Notes: generated from the sequence alone by a model not told the origin. A stretch of 64,000 nt of DNA from Haematococcus lacustris (GCA_030144725.1 JASKMD010000206.1:1-64000); one strand, 5' to 3'. Counted from the stretch's first letter, positions 38,476 through 50,946 are shown. Translations and numbers: made by a program.

Positions 38476-39933
38476 TCTGTGGAAAGGTTTCTGGGGTCCG
38501 AATGACGGGAATGTTTTTCGAACAAGAGCTCGCTATTGTCCTTCAACGCCTGTGTGTGATGGTTGGCAAATGCTTACATCCCGGTGACATGACCATACGG
38601 GCAAATTGGGTGGCACCCCCGACTACTAGCTAGCTACCAGGAATCTGTACAACAAGGGTGTAGCGCAGCTCCTTTGTGACCACGGCAACATCTCCTGCCG
38701 GGCCACCTGATTAGCTGCGCTGCTGTCTCTTTGCCCTTAACCAGGCCAGGCCCAACCAACACTGAGACAGGGCCTGGCTCTGGCACTGTGAAGGGGGGCC
38801 CTGAGCAACAGCAGGTGCCCTTGCAAGCTGCATGTACTCACCTTCGAGCTGCAGGTGTTAAATGATCAGGTATGGCATGGTCAGGGGTGGCATGGCCAGT
38901 GGTTGCATGATCAGGTGTTGCATGGTCAGAGGTTGCATATAGCTGCGGCACCCCACTCTCCAGCCAACCATGGCCTATGATAGAAAACAGCATATTGTTG
39001 TGGCAGCATTGTTGTGGCCACTCTGCAGGTGTGCCCCCTGCACGCATGCGCTTTGCAATGGGAGTATTGCACTTCACACGCTATTTAACACATGCGGAAG
39101 TGCATGCAAGGAAGCAGGGGTTGGGGGGAAGTGCATGCAAGGAAGCAGGGGTGCGTTTGCTGTGACACTTGAAACTCAGCAAGACACGTGCACGCCCATG
39201 ATGCCATTGCTTGTGTGCTCATGCATGTAGTCACTGCATGGCATGAGTAGCCAGATGGCAGCATGGCTGTCTGATGGTAAGGGAGAGGTGTGTGGCAGAC
39301 AGACAGTACTGGTGATGCATCATAGCTGGTGCAAGCATAGCATGAGCACACACTAGGCCAGCAGCCTGCAAGGTAGCGGCGGCAGGGAAAGCTATTGAGC
39401 AGGGCTGGTTGATATGGCATGCGTAGAGAGGCAGGGAGCAGCACATCAGGGCTGGTGGGCACGGGCATGCACAGAGTGCCCGCACCTGCATTACCACCAT
39501 CAACAGCACCAACACCATTTCATCACAATATCACATAGCCACCATCGAGAGTGATTGCCACCCACAGTCTCACAGAGTGCAGGGTTTGGTGCGCTTCCTG
39601 CTCGCTCACACCGCAATACACATGTCCTGAAGTTCAACTAAGCTACTTCTTGAGATGTTGCACAATAGTCGCATGGTCAACAAGGGAGGAGGATGGTCAA
39701 AGGTCTGTAGACAACAACCTGATCATACTTTGTGCAACAGTGCTAGGTTGTGACCATGGGTCAAGCTCACATATTGCCATCAACAGGCTGCAGCCAGGCT
39801 GGCAAGACTCCGTGCAGCTCATATCAGGGGCGGGTTTAAGGCTTGTGCAGCCTTCTATACCCCATTACCTCAGTGGCAGGCAGCCCTAGCAACACAATGG
39901 CTGAAAACCTGCCTTATCGGCTCAGGTGCAAGC
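38476..39933. other. intergenic with a GCATGGTCAGG minisatellite
   Basis: Five or six diverged copies of a ~14-bp unit (TTGCATGGTCAGGGG-like) at about 38864-38940, and a duplicated ~30-bp GGAAGTGCATGCAAGGAAGC unit near 39098-39150. Otherwise no gene is recognised. The right end should include the 3' untranslated region of the minus-strand carrier gene. Confidence 0.4.
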
Positions 39934-42900
39934 TCATAAGCTGTCAAGCCCGGCCAAGACACGCAGCCGCTCCGCCACTAGGAAGGTGACCTGCAACCCA
40001 GACACACAACTTGCTGGTGTCGCGCACAAGCAAGCCTTGCCCTGTAGTACTATTGTACGCAAAGTACAGGTTCGTTAGACTCAGCTGCATGGAAAGCGCG
40101 CATAGCAGCTGGCGCCAGCAAAACAAAAAGCAGTGATGGAGACGAGGATCAACAAAGTGCAGCGTTGTACCATGGTCTGCGGGCCCAGCCGCGTGTAGTT
40201 CGCAACCCAGCCTGATAACAGTCCGCGCGGCCCTTCACGTCGAAGAATATCCGCAGCGGCCCGCAGCGCGCCAGGATAGCGATCACCACCTGCGTCGATG
40301 AAGCATGATGGTTGGGGAGTCTATGGGGGCGTATGACTGGTTGCCTTCTTGCGGCAATGATTCGTAAAGGAGGAACTCATCATGCCTGGGTTAACCTAAG
40401 CATCAGGCTGAGGTGTGAATGTGCGCCGGCGTCCCTTCTCTTGCTCTGCACTTACTGACATACAGCGTGGTCTTCACAACGTCTACTGGATTTGTGATGG
40501 TGGTGGTGACCTGTGAAGGGACCAACAAGATGTGGGGAACTGTGAAGTGACCCAAGTGAGCCTTGGGGCGGAGGGCGTCCGACTAGTACTATTGGTGCCA
40601 CATCAGCCCTTCTCCTCCTCCTCCTTCCTCTATAAGCCCAGTCCCACCAGCCCCAACAGATGAGCCCCTCCACGCTGCCACGCACACTGGGCACTCTTGC
40701 AGAAAGTGAACCAGTGTAGTCTTCAAGGCCACCTCCAGCAGCATAGCCTTGTTTCTAAACCTCCAGCATTGGCCATCTCTCTGACCTTGTTGCAGTGTTT
40801 CTAACCTTGTTGCATTGTTCCTAACCCTGTTGCATTGCTTCTAACCTTGTTGCATTGGCCATCCCTCTAACCTTGTTGTTTATCCATTCCTCATACATGA
40901 TCCTCCTTTTGCAACAACATCTGGCCGTGGGGAGGGTGTTGAAGGGAGGGGAGAGTGATAGCTGCCAAAGTTCTGAGGCAGGTTGCTGGCCGCACAGGCC
41001 TCTGTCTGCCCCTGTGACTCACCAGGCCCGTCACCAGGCTGCACGCCAGCTGGGTGGCTGTGCCGTCCGCCCAGCCTGTGTTGTGCATGACGCGGCGCTT
41101 CACCTCATCGTACGTGGCACACTGGGAGGCGGTGAGGAGGGAGGCACGCACCATGCCTGCACTATGGCAGGGTGAGGTGGGGCAGGCGTCACACCCTGGA
41201 CCAGCATGCATGCTGCAGCTAGACGGCCAAGACCTTTGCCCTGGCCACCCCTGCCTACAGTGGCTGCAGGAGCCACAGGGCTGTTGCCTGATGCTGTCCT
41301 GCAGCCAAGCCTCGAGGTCTTGTGTTGCTAGGTATGCTAGGTATGCTAGGTTCAGCCAGCCCATCAGAGATTGAGCTATTTGTATCTCAAGTTTGGCTTC
41401 TGTTTTAGGCTCCGCTCAGTGACTTGGTGCTTTACTGTGTTTGTCCGATGAAGCGCAGCCTCTTAGCCAGGGCCTCTTTTCCTTCATCCTGCCTGACCCT
41501 CTTGCAGCCTGGGGCTGGCCAGCATGGACCTGTGCCCTGGCCACCAGTGAGTGACCAGTGCAGAGGGCATTCCAGTCCCTCAAGATTGACTTTTGAGAGG
41601 AGCTCTGTGGCTCGACCCGCACCCTGGGTTGTGCAACTCGTGCCGCAGACTTTGGCACTGCTGCCCTGCCACCCTAACCCTAACCCTGCAGGTGGCCCCT
41701 GGCCCTAAGCCAGGACATGTGCCTGGACAGTCAGTGGGAGCACAGGAGGCGGCTGGACCCGGCCCCGGGCAGGTGCAGCCTGACCCCTGTGCCCAGGGTT
41801 TGGGTGCGACCCTGCGTCCAGCAGCCCCTTTGGCTTAACAGAGGAGGTGGTAGTGGTAGGGGGCTCATGCTAGCCACAGCTGCCCAGGGAACCTCACCAG
41901 GTAGGGCCCCTTTCCACAAGCCGTGCACGCCCTGCTCCGCCACCACCTGCCGCACCACCTGCCAGGGGCTGCACAGCGTGTTGGTGCGGGACTGCAGCCG
42001 CGTCTTCACAAGCTCAGTCGGGCTGGTCAGGGCTGCTGCCAGACCTCCACTCAACATGCCCGCCAGCACCTGACATGCAAGCATGCAGAATGGGACGAAA
42101 CAGAGGGGGAGGAACATAGTAAGCATGCTTGCATGGGATGAAACAGATGGGGAGGAACATAGTAAGCATGCTTGCATGGGATGAAAGAGATGGGGAGGAA
42201 CACAGGGGGAGAAACATGAGTAAGGAACATAGGTATGCTTGCATGTGCTGAGCTGGCTGGCGCCAGCAAGCGGTTACCAAGAGGGAGGCAATAAGTACGG
42301 GTATGTGAGTAAACCCAGCCTGCTGGCCCTCTGGGGGCGAACCACCCACCCACTCTACCCACTCACCTTGCCACTGAGGCTCAGCTGCAGGGTGGGTGCC
42401 GCCGCTGGGGTGCCCAGGCCAGGTGCCCAGCTGGGTGGGCCTGGGAGTTGATCCTGGGGTCTCCCTTGCAGCTCCCAGCCCCCACTGCCTGCCTGTGGCT
42501 GGGGTTCACTGCCAGGGTAAGCCAAGTGCAATTCTAGAGGAGCCCGTTCCTGTCGATGTAGACCTGGCCCAACGGGCCCTGAGGCGAGCGCAGTGGGCAG
42601 CAGGGCCAGGGTGCTGCCCTGATGAGCCAGGTGAAGGCTGTGCTGCAGGGAGGGTGGCTGTGGGGTCAGGGGTGCAGGGGTTTGGGGGGCCTGGGCACCG
42701 GGGGATGCGGGGACAAAGGGGTGGTGGGGCGGACTGTGAGGGGGTGGCTGAGGCAGCTGGGCTGGGCTGGACGGCAGACGTGAGGTGGGGAGGAAGGGGC
42801 CTGAAGTCGCCAGCAGCTGCTTCACAGGCGAGTAGAGCCCGAGCCGCAGGCCTGCATGGGCAGTGCATTGCGGTGGTCACCATTGCTGTGCCAGTAGCAA

Positions 42901-45108
42901 CCATGGGATGGTCTGATGGGTCTCATTGAAAAATTGCTGAGGTGCATGTTAAGGCAGCTTGTATTGCCTCGCATTTTCTCACATTTCCTTTTCTTCATCA
43001 TACACTTGTTGGGTGGAAGCAGGTTTCTGGCAGCAGAGTGGTTGGGGATGTGGGGTGCCTTGACTGCATCCAGCCATCCCTTGCATCATCGGGAGCCCCT
43101 TTGCCTGACGCTCCCGGCCATTACAACTGATGCGGGTCACACGGCCCTGGTGGTGCCTCCTAGTGATCATCTACTGGCAGTGATGGCAACAACTGTGACC
43201 ACGTGCGGCAGTGTGTGCAGCACGCACCCACCGCCGTACACAAACCCTCTAGCCAGGGCAGGAGTAAGGCCCTTCCACAACGCAGTCACCCCTTCCTGCC
43301 GAACCAGCGCTTGGGCGGTTTCTACCTGCAGGCGAGCAGCAAAGCCCGGCTGGTGACCCCACATGGCACCCCACATGCTGCCCTAGGCCACTGCTGCCCC
43401 TGAAGTAGATCTAGATCCTAGGTTGCTGAACCCTGGATCTTTGTATGCCTACAGCTTAATCCCTTAACATTACAGATCTTTGTATTCTCTTCCCCTTACA
43501 TAACAGATCTTTGTAAGCCTACAGTTCTATGCCTGAACATTACAGATCTTTGTTTGTTTGAACCCCAGATTGATGTAGCCCTAAGTTGATGGTGAGGATA
43601 GTGATGGTGATGGTGATGGTGATGGCCACAGGGTAAGTAAAGGCAGATCTGGGGTCCTGCTTTTGCTGCTGACTTTGACACTTAGATAAGCCACCCAGCA
43701 TGACCCAGCTTGCTTGTCACAGCAGGGACATTGGTGTGGCCACACTATGTGCCCATTGCTGCTGCTGCTGTTGCTGCTGCCACTGCTGCTGTCACTGATG
43801 CTGCTGGCATCACGCTGCTGGGACAATGCTGAGACCATGCTTGCATGGCATCACATGCAGCACCAACCAGGACATTGGTGGTCGGCATTTCTAATAGATG
43901 GAAGGCACCACAGGCAAACAAGCAGCAACAAGAAATAGAAAGCTTATAAAACTTCTGTCCAGACATGGACTGTCACACCATGTGATCCGAGCTGTGCTGC
44001 TGCTGCTGCAAGTGTGACAACATCATTATGAAGCTGACTCAGCTGGGAACTGGTGTGGATTAGTTGCTGTGAGGAACATGAGGGCTGACATGCAAGGCAG
44101 ACAAGTGATGCTGCCGATATCGTCAGGGCAGCTGCCAGCCAGCACACACAGTTTACACACGTGGACTGTCACACCACACACAGTTGCTGCCGGGCTGCGG
44201 CACTGGCCACGTACCATGCCCATGCGGCGCATGGCCGCATGACCTTGCAGGTGTTGGAGCTGCAGCCGAGTTTTGATGACATCTGCAAGCCAGGGTAAGG
44301 TTCATGCTGCTTTCAAGGTTGTTCATGTTCAGCAGCTACTCCACTTCATCCTCCGGCATTTCCCAATCCTCCTCATCGCCAAAAAACAGCGAATGCCCAA
44401 CAGCAGCACCATACAGCAGTATTAGCAACCCTTCTGCAATGTGCTGTACCACCAACCTTACAGTGGTAACAACCAACAAACAAACAAACCAGCCGCCAAC
44501 CAATACAACATCCAACCAGATAATACAGAGAGCTACCTTACATGTCCTGGGACCCCTGCCAGAGAGTTTCACACATGCTGGCAGTGCTCACCAATGCTGA
44601 AAGCTGCAATGCCTGCCTCCTGCGAGAGTTATGTGGCGGAGTGACACACTGGTATGAGCAGGTATGAGCTGGTATGAGCCTAGTGGCGCAATGCCTCTGA
44701 AGAAGCGGAAGAGCACCGCCAAGCAAAAGACGTGTCCGACCACCCTAGACCCAGCAGCAGCAGCAGCCTGCTGTGGCACAGTAGTGTGTGGCCCCGCATT
44801 TGAGCTGTCATCAGCTTACAATTAGTGCATGTTTGTCATGCCAACTCTACATCATAGCCCTCTGGGTCAGGCAATAGTGTAGGTGGTAGGCGACCATGCC
44901 CATGTGTATGCCATGTGTATGCCAAGTGCATGCCATGTGCATGGGAACTCCACACAGACAACACCATATGTTAGTGGACCACGCCTAGTGGTCTACGTCA
45001 AGATGGGCCCTAGTGAGGGTCAAGTTGCTGGCAGTGCTCACCGATAGGGTTGGTGAGGCATGTGGCCGACCCAACGCTGACGCCACTTAAGGCCAGCTCC
45101 AGCAGCAT
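39934..45108 (-). CDS. mitochondrial carrier (SLC25 family) with Pro-rich insertion
   Basis: Nine exons, read downward: 45108-45042, 44282-44215, 43325-43232, 42851-42367, 42069-41898, 41156-41023, 40510-40456, 40289-40171, 39990-39934. They total 1,251 nt, 416 residues, with matching phases. The three carrier signatures are present: TNPIDVIKTRLQ, TSPTELVKTRLQ and TNPVDVVKTTLY. Also seen are LWKGLTPALARGFVYGGLRL, GLWKGALPGMVRASLLTASQ, YDEVKRR, LLSGWVANYTRLGPQTMVTF and LVAERLR. These proteins have six membrane helices in three repeats and exchange metabolites across the mitochondrial inner membrane. The substrate cannot be fixed; the sequence looks closest to the uncoupling/dicarboxylate branch. 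Exon 4 adds about 120 Pro/Gln/Leu-rich residues between helices 2 and 3, predicted on the intermembrane-space side, against a family norm near 300 residues. Intron 1 carries the Fanzor-type 3' segment. Confidence 0.92.
40745..40880. repeat. ~19-bp minisatellite in a carrier-gene intron
   Basis: Four or five copies of a TTCTAACCTTGTTGCATTG-like unit in the intron between exons 6 and 7, partly flanked by a repeated TTGGCCATC. Confidence 0.7.
42075..42235. repeat. ~43-bp tandem repeat in a carrier-gene intron
   Basis: Three to four copies of a unit containing GGAGGAACATAGTAAGCATG and CTTGCATGGGATGAAACAGA, in the intron between exons 4 and 5. Confidence 0.75.
43425..43622. repeat. short tandem repeats in carrier intron 2
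   Basis: Four copies of an ACAGATCTTTGTA-containing unit (about 43430-43555) followed by (GGTGAT)n near 43598-43622. Intronic, with no coding sense. Confidence 0.6.
44766..45021 (+). mobile_element. solitary copy of the Fanzor 3' segment
   Basis: Homologous over most of its length to 17979-18266, beginning at CAGCCTGCTGTGGCACAG and ending at TAGTGAGGG. It lies on the strand opposite the host gene, ending about 20 bases from the 5' splice site of intron 1. No Fanzor coding sequence was recognised upstream; at most a short basic reading frame (MPLKKRKSTAKQK) precedes it. A hairpin GTGGACCAC/GTGGTCTAC-like is near the right end. It could be a truncated element or a stand-alone guide-RNA locus. 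Confidence 0.55.
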
Positions 45109-46130
45109 GTGGGGCTCCTTTTGTGTCATGTGACTGCTTCAGACTTGTTGTGGACCAAACCCAACATCGACCTGCTACTGACACGGCCAACAAGAACATG
45201 CCCTCCCGCATGTCTGTGTGTTGCAGTGGACAGACAGACAGAGCAACTGCATTGCATTTGCATCACAGACAGACATTGCAAAGACATGGACAAGTCAAGG
45301 CGACCGCTGCCAAATAAACTAAGCCTGTTACCTCTGCTTTGTCATCAGCCTGGCACTGCTTAACACGCTGCCGCATCACATTTACCCAGTGATTCTAATC
45401 ATTGAGGATGATCAAGAGTATGCAAGTTCAAGGCTGTGGCCATGTCAGGTGGTTGCTTTCATGTCAGTGGTTGTGTTTACGCCAAGTCACTTAGTCGAGT
45501 GGGGCTAGGGGCGACCAGGCTACAATCATACTCACAAGGGAGTGCAGGACGTCACGGCAACGGCAGCATCCGACAGGCAATGGGCTGCTGCTAGCCCGCT
45601 CCGCCGCTGCAGTGTATCCCTGACGTGCGGCGTGCTCTTCTACTCACTTTAATAATAGGACTGGTACTTATAATAGGGAACGAAGCGCGGCTTTAAGTGC
45701 CTTGCTCAATATAATGACGCTTGTGTCGGTTGCCGGTAGAGTCACCGAAATTATGGAGAGGAGCTCAATGTTAGGTGCCACTTCGGTGCGCTCAGCTTTG
45801 CGGTCGCAGTGCGCCGGTGGAAGGGAAACAGATGGTGGTCCCTGATGCGCAACAGGTTAGAACAGCTGGGACACCCAGCTGGGACACCCAGCTGGAAGAC
45901 TCTTATAGAAACGTGGTCATAACCGTGCGGAATGCAGCAGCCAGCCTGGCCTGACCCCTGCCCACTCCTATTTAACTATGGATGGTAGCCTAGTCATGGG
46001 ATAGCCTGCTGAGCCATACTACTGGTGAAGATACAAATGCTGCCAGGATGTCACGCCGATGCTGTGCCTTGGTTTTGATTTGGCCACTGTGCATGCACAT
46101 GTTTTGCCAGGCATGACAGTGCAGCATTAG
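45109..46130. other. promoter region of the carrier gene, with a dispersed-repeat fragment
   Basis: No gene recognised. About 45893-45955 matches the repeat copies at 54190 and 59392 (GTGGTCATAACC ... TGGCCTGACCCCTGCC). The last eight bases are the hAT target duplication. Confidence 0.4.
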
Positions 46131-46728
46131 CAGGGCTGTGGGATACGGGCTTACGGAATACGGATCCGCTTACGTGCTTACCGTAATACGTGGTCACACG
46201 CGTAAGGTTCCGCCTAACCAATCCGTAAGGTTCCGCCGTAAGGGGCCCATGCAAGCATGCGGGGCATCTTTTTCGCCTTTCCCCTTCCGCCTTCCCTGCT
46301 TCCGCCAACCCTGCTTTCCCTTGTTCCGCAAACCTAAAATACCTGCTTACTTTGTTACTTGGTGTGTTTGCAACCTTAACTCATCCCAACCTCTCGCAGC
46401 CCAACCATCAGCCATCAACATCAACTTCAGCCTCGTGCCTAAGCAGGTCTGCACTGTCACAGCAGCTGCTGGGTTGCTAGGCTGCCGAACCTTGAACCCT
46501 CCCCATCTCAGCCATGCAATGAAGTCATGCATGCAGTGAACTGGCGCCCTTGTAGCGTGCGCCACTGACGTGAGTATTGCGCCAGATGCCTTCCAGCACC
46601 TGCACGACATGGGGTAGTAGTAGGTGGCACAAGCAGAAAGATGGCACAGTAGTAGGTGGCACAAGCAAAAAGATGCCTCTGTGGCTCACCTCTTGGTCCT
46701 AGCTCTGGTCCTGCGGGGTCTTGCGCAT

Positions 46729-47298
46729 TCACCTCTCGTACTCCTCCCAGTCTGCATCCGACAAGGTCTTCGGCTTGCGCTTATCACTCCTTGTCACTTG
46801 GCGCTTGTCACTCCACACGTGGCTGAAAGCACTGAAGACCCGCTCATTGGCAGCAGCTGTGGCGGGGATGCACAACACCCGTTGAGCCACTGTCTGCAGT
46901 TCCGGGGCGAAGTCTCCGTGCAGCCGCCACCGGCGGACAGGGTCCGTAGTCAGTTGAGGGGCGAAGTACACGAATGTTAGCAGGTGTGCACCGAGGTGGT
47001 TTGGGTTGCTGCTAGGGGCGGCCTTTGCAGCAAAGGAGCAGAACTTGCACATGCGCCTGTCGCTAGCGCAACCATCGCCATTTGCGCCAAAATGCCTCTG
47101 ATACCAGACCGGTGTGCTGATGCTGGGCTGGTCGGTCCGGCTGCGCTTTCTGAGTGGCCCAGTGACGCCGGGGATTTGCTGCACATCCTCCGCAGTGGCC
47201 ATGGATGACCGGCGCAAAAGTGTCTGCATCTGAAGACGCTGAGTGGCGCGTGGTGACCCCAGCTCCATGACAGTCGATGTGCGCTCGTCGCGACGCAC
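46729..47298 (-). pseudogene. internally deleted hAT transposase (BED finger joined to C-terminal domain)
   Basis: 189 residues. The N-terminal part has a BED-type zinc finger: VWYQRHFGANG, CKFCSFAAK, NPNHLGAHLL (C-x2-C and H-x4-H ligands). The C-terminal part has the hAT dimerisation motif: ELQTVAQRVLCIPATAAANE and RVFSAFSHVWSDKRQ. The RNase H-like catalytic core, normally hundreds of residues between them, is absent; the join follows HLL directly. The frame is open across the join, so a short DNA-binding, dimerising protein could still be made, and such a product could repress related transposases. That role is inference. Confidence 0.65.
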
Positions 47299-47375
47299 TA
47301 ATACTGCTGCGGGGCTTGAAGGTCACTGGGTGCTTCACACATACGGGTGGCGGTTGGATCCGGATTTGACCCGTA

Positions 47376-47688
47376 CAGTTAAGTCGCCCGGTCACACATG
47401 GCCGCAATTCAGCCACAAATGTGTCCCGAAAAACGTCGATAACTGGTTTGTAAGCGCAGCGTGGTCCTTGCCGACGCTCTGTCAACGGTAACAGCTGAGG
47501 AGCAGCGCCCACGCCTGGTGGCGTTGGTCAACCCAGCCTGGTGGCGTTGGCCAGGCCAGGTGGGGCAGCTCACACCCATAACTCCGCCTCAGCGTAACGC
47601 AACGCAGCGTTGATGCTCGTGGCATCATTGCTTGCGAGCACGAAGCGGTTACAGATGGACCAGCGCACAGGGGAACCTTTCAACCGTC
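47376..47688 (-). repeat. hAT-derived segment, inverted partner of 53477-53773
   Basis: Nearly identical to the reverse complement of 53477-53773, apart from a 16-bp tandem duplication (CCTGGTGGCGTTGG-type) found only here. Read on the minus strand it has transposase-like fragments (NRFVLASNDATSINAALRYA, KPVIDVFRDTFVAEL) broken by stops, with more of the same frame up to about 47824. Confidence 0.75.
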
Positions 47689-47824
47689 CAACCGCAGCCC
47701 ACTTGCTCATCGGCACTACCTCTCTGCAAGCAAGCCTGCACCTTCCGCTACAGCTCTGCGGACAAGACGGCTGCGCAGCAGAGTAAAGCATGCCCACGGT
47801 AATCCTCTCCAGCAGCCTCAGCAC

Positions 47825-48771
47825 CGGCAGCTCCTATCAGCACCAGGCAAGGCGCAGCAGGCGCAGTGGGCAAAGCAGCTGCTGGGCCAACGCTACGTCC
47901 GTAGCAGCTGCTGCGGATGTTGAGGATGGACTGCGGTCTCAGCGGCCAACGCAGCTCTCGCAATAAGAAACGGTCGTTCATGAGCTTTGTGCCCTCAGTT
48001 GCTGGTGTACCCTGCTGTTGCTTGCTGCTGTTGTTGCACCTCACCTGCTCAAGTGCTCAATGCACAGCTATGCGTTGCATTGCTTCACTCCTATGTGTGG
48101 CATCGTAATGGTTGTGGTGCTCGTCCACAGGTATGGCCACACAAAAGCGTACTGCCCGTGAGCAATGGGCTAGGGCATGTTGGCATCACAGCAGGAGCAT
48201 GCGGTAAGCAAGAGCAGCTGGGGCACAAGGGGCAGGGGCAGGTATGAAGCATTGCAGGAGTACGCAGGCAGAGCAGCGGGAACAGGCGCAGGCGCATCAT
48301 GGGTATGTGGGTAGTAGAGGGGCAGAGGCAGGCGAGCAGTGCAGTAAGGGCAAGCGGTAAGTGCAACAGGGTTGCATGCAGCTTGGGTAGGCAGGCAATG
48401 GATGGTGTAGGGTGGCAAACACAGCAGGGATGGACCATCAGAAGAAGGCATGCTTTGCCTATCAAAAGGGAGGGATGTGTTCATGCTTGTGCCTACTGGT
48501 GCTTGTGCAGATGCCCGCCCAGGGCGCATGATGTGATGGCGGCAGCAGTGGGGGAGGCAGTGCTGGCAGCAGCAACAGCAATGGTGGCAGCAGTGGCGGC
48601 AGCACAACTGGAGTAGAACAACGATGGCAAGCACAGATTGGCCAGGCAGGTAGTGTGGGACAGGGGCAAGCGGACAGCACACCAAAGGTAGGCAACTATG
48701 ACAATGGCGGCAGCAGGGGCAGATGCGGAGCAGGGGCGGACAACGACATCAACAGGCGTCGACAGCGGCCA
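47825..48771. other. low-complexity interior of the hAT composite
   Basis: CAG/GCA- and GGCA-rich unique sequence. Open frames are compositional; no domain is visible. Confidence 0.4.
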
Positions 48772-49475
48772 ATAGGGAGTGTATTGGGAAGGTGCAACAG
48801 CAGGTTGTCAGCTTAGGGTAGAGGGTGCAGCAGGGTACGTGCCCCACCCCATCCCAGCCCTGCCCCACCCCATCCCAGCCTTGCGTTGCACCTTCCCTCC
48901 CTGCCCAGCCCCTTCCCCACCCCACCCCCTCCCAACCTTGCGTTGCCTCTTCCCTCCCTGCCCAGCTCTGCCCCACCCCACCTCCTCCCAGTCTGCCCCA
49001 CCCCACCCCACCCCCTCCCAGCCCTGCCCCACCCCCTTCCAGCCCTGCCCCACCCCCTCCCAGCCTTGCGGTGCCCTTCCCCTCCCTGCCCAGCCCTGCC
49101 CCACCCCCTCCCAGCCCTGCCCCACCCCATCCCAGCCTTCCCCCACCCCATCCCAGCCCTGCCCCACCCCCTCCCAGCCTTGCGTTGCCCCTCCTTGCCC
49201 TGCTCTGCCTTGCCCTGCCCTGCCCTGCCTGTAGGTGTGTGACAGTGCAGGCTGCAGGTAGCAACAGGCTGCAGGTTTGCTGCAGTGCATGAGCAGCAGC
49301 AGCAGGCAGCAGTGCATGTGCTGCAGTGCATGAACAGCTGCAGCAGCAGGCTGTAATGCATGAGCAGCAGTGCATGGGCAGCAGCGGAGTGTATGGGCAG
49401 CAGCAGCAGCAGAAAGCTGTAGGTGTGTGGCTGTGTAGGTAGCAGCCGGCTGCAGGTGTGCTGCAGATCATGAGC
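48772..49475. repeat. left arm of a ~0.7-kb inverted repeat
   Basis: Reverse-complement match to 51413-52096. The core (about 48838-49230) is a CCCACCCC/CTCCCAGCC tandem repeat. The outer part is CAG/ATGAGCAGCAG minisatellite. The arms differ by about 20 bp in length. Confidence 0.8.
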
Positions 49476-50326
49476 AGCAGCAGCAGGCTGCAGTGCATGG
49501 GCAGCAGTGCATGAGTAGCAACGTCCCTTTCTAGCAAACCGCATTCGTCCCTTTCTAGCTAACCGCCTGCTGGCAAGTGGCTGACACCCAATACCCAGCA
49601 TAATCTCCTCCCTCATGTGCATGCCCCTTGGTTGCAGGTCTGATGGGCACCTCCTCCTCCTCCACAGCCTCTGACCAGCCTAGCCCGGCTCAGCCCTAAT
49701 GGCCTCCTGCCCCTTGGCCCCTTCCTTCTTCCTTCCGCTGTGGGACAAGTGAAAACAATTGCGCTATGTATGTCTTGGGCTTCTTGACTTCCTTGTTGTG
49801 TGGCACCCACAGATGATGACGAGACGTTGGGCTGCTTGGCTTAGTGAATGGCATTGAAAAGGATCGGGGTGATGTGTGTCATGTACTTGCCATGCATCAT
49901 AACTTTGGCTCCTGTAAGATCATGTTGAGTATGCAACATCATGTTGATGCAAGCGTACGACACAAAGCCTTGAAGTCTCAATGATACCTAGTATTCTAAT
50001 GAAATAGTGGGAGGGTAGGATGTGTTGTGTACAGCTGACAACCGGTTAGTGCATGGATGGCCTGCTTGTACGGATAACCCATCTTCGCAACGTTCTCGTG
50101 TTCTTGCCTTTGCTAGCATAACGTGCCTTACCAAGCCTTGATGTAATGCACTACTCACGAGACGCAAGTGATAGCATGGCTTGTAGCTGCAATCCTGCTA
50201 CCCCTAGTGTCGCCCTCATGCACCGACCACATGCACACACTACATTGTTATGGATGCGTCTCCAGGACCTAGCTGTGTGTTGTTGTCCATACAAGGGGCA
50301 TAACGCGCACCACACCCCATGTGGCT

Positions 50327-50905
50327 GGATCACTGCCAGGCCTGCACTTGCTAGGCATGACCGTGATGCTTACATGTAAAGGGGGTATGTAGCAGGTGGC
50401 TACCACCTTTGCAGCATCAGCGCATCACCACGTGGTGGTTTTACCCATACAAGGGACATGTGGCGCACCACACCCAAGCATATGGCTGGATGTCGTGAGC
50501 CTCCACTATAGGTACCATCCGTAGTCAGGCTAGCTGTGACACATTGGGTGTGGATCACTGCCAGGCCTGCACTTGCTAGGCATGACCGTGATGCTTACAT
50601 GTAAAGGGGGTATGTAGCAGGTGGCTACCACCTTTGCAGCATCAGCGCATCACCACGTGGTGGTTTTACCCATACAAGGGACATGTGGCGCACCACACCC
50701 AAGCATATGGCTGGATGTCGTGAGCCTCCACTATAGGTACCATCCGTAGTCAGGCTAGCTGTGACACATTGGGTGTGGATCACTGCCAGGCCTGCACTTG
50801 CTGAGCATGGCCGTGATGCATACATGCAAGGGGGGTATGCAGCAGGTGGCTACCACGCATGCAGCCATCACCGCGTGGTGGTGTTGTCCATACAAGGGGC
50901 GTAGG
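50327..50905. repeat. 225-bp satellite, about 2.5 copies
   Basis: GGATCACTGCCAGGCCTGCA starts at 50327, 50552 and 50777, exactly 225 bp apart. The first two units are almost identical; the third is diverged and truncated. A further degenerate copy may precede 50327 (TGTTGTCCATACAAGGGGC). Confidence 0.9.
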
Positions 50906-50946
50906 TATTATGTATGACAAGAATACACGGCTAATGACCACGACCG

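Noticed and set aside
48749..49622. Gly/Trp/Gln-rich and Pro-rich frames here and at 51407-52383
   Set aside because: Shadows of tandem repeats in the inverted-repeat arms; no domain and biased composition.
50327..50905. CRISPR array
   Set aside because: 225-bp contiguous units without spacers in a eukaryotic genome: a satellite.
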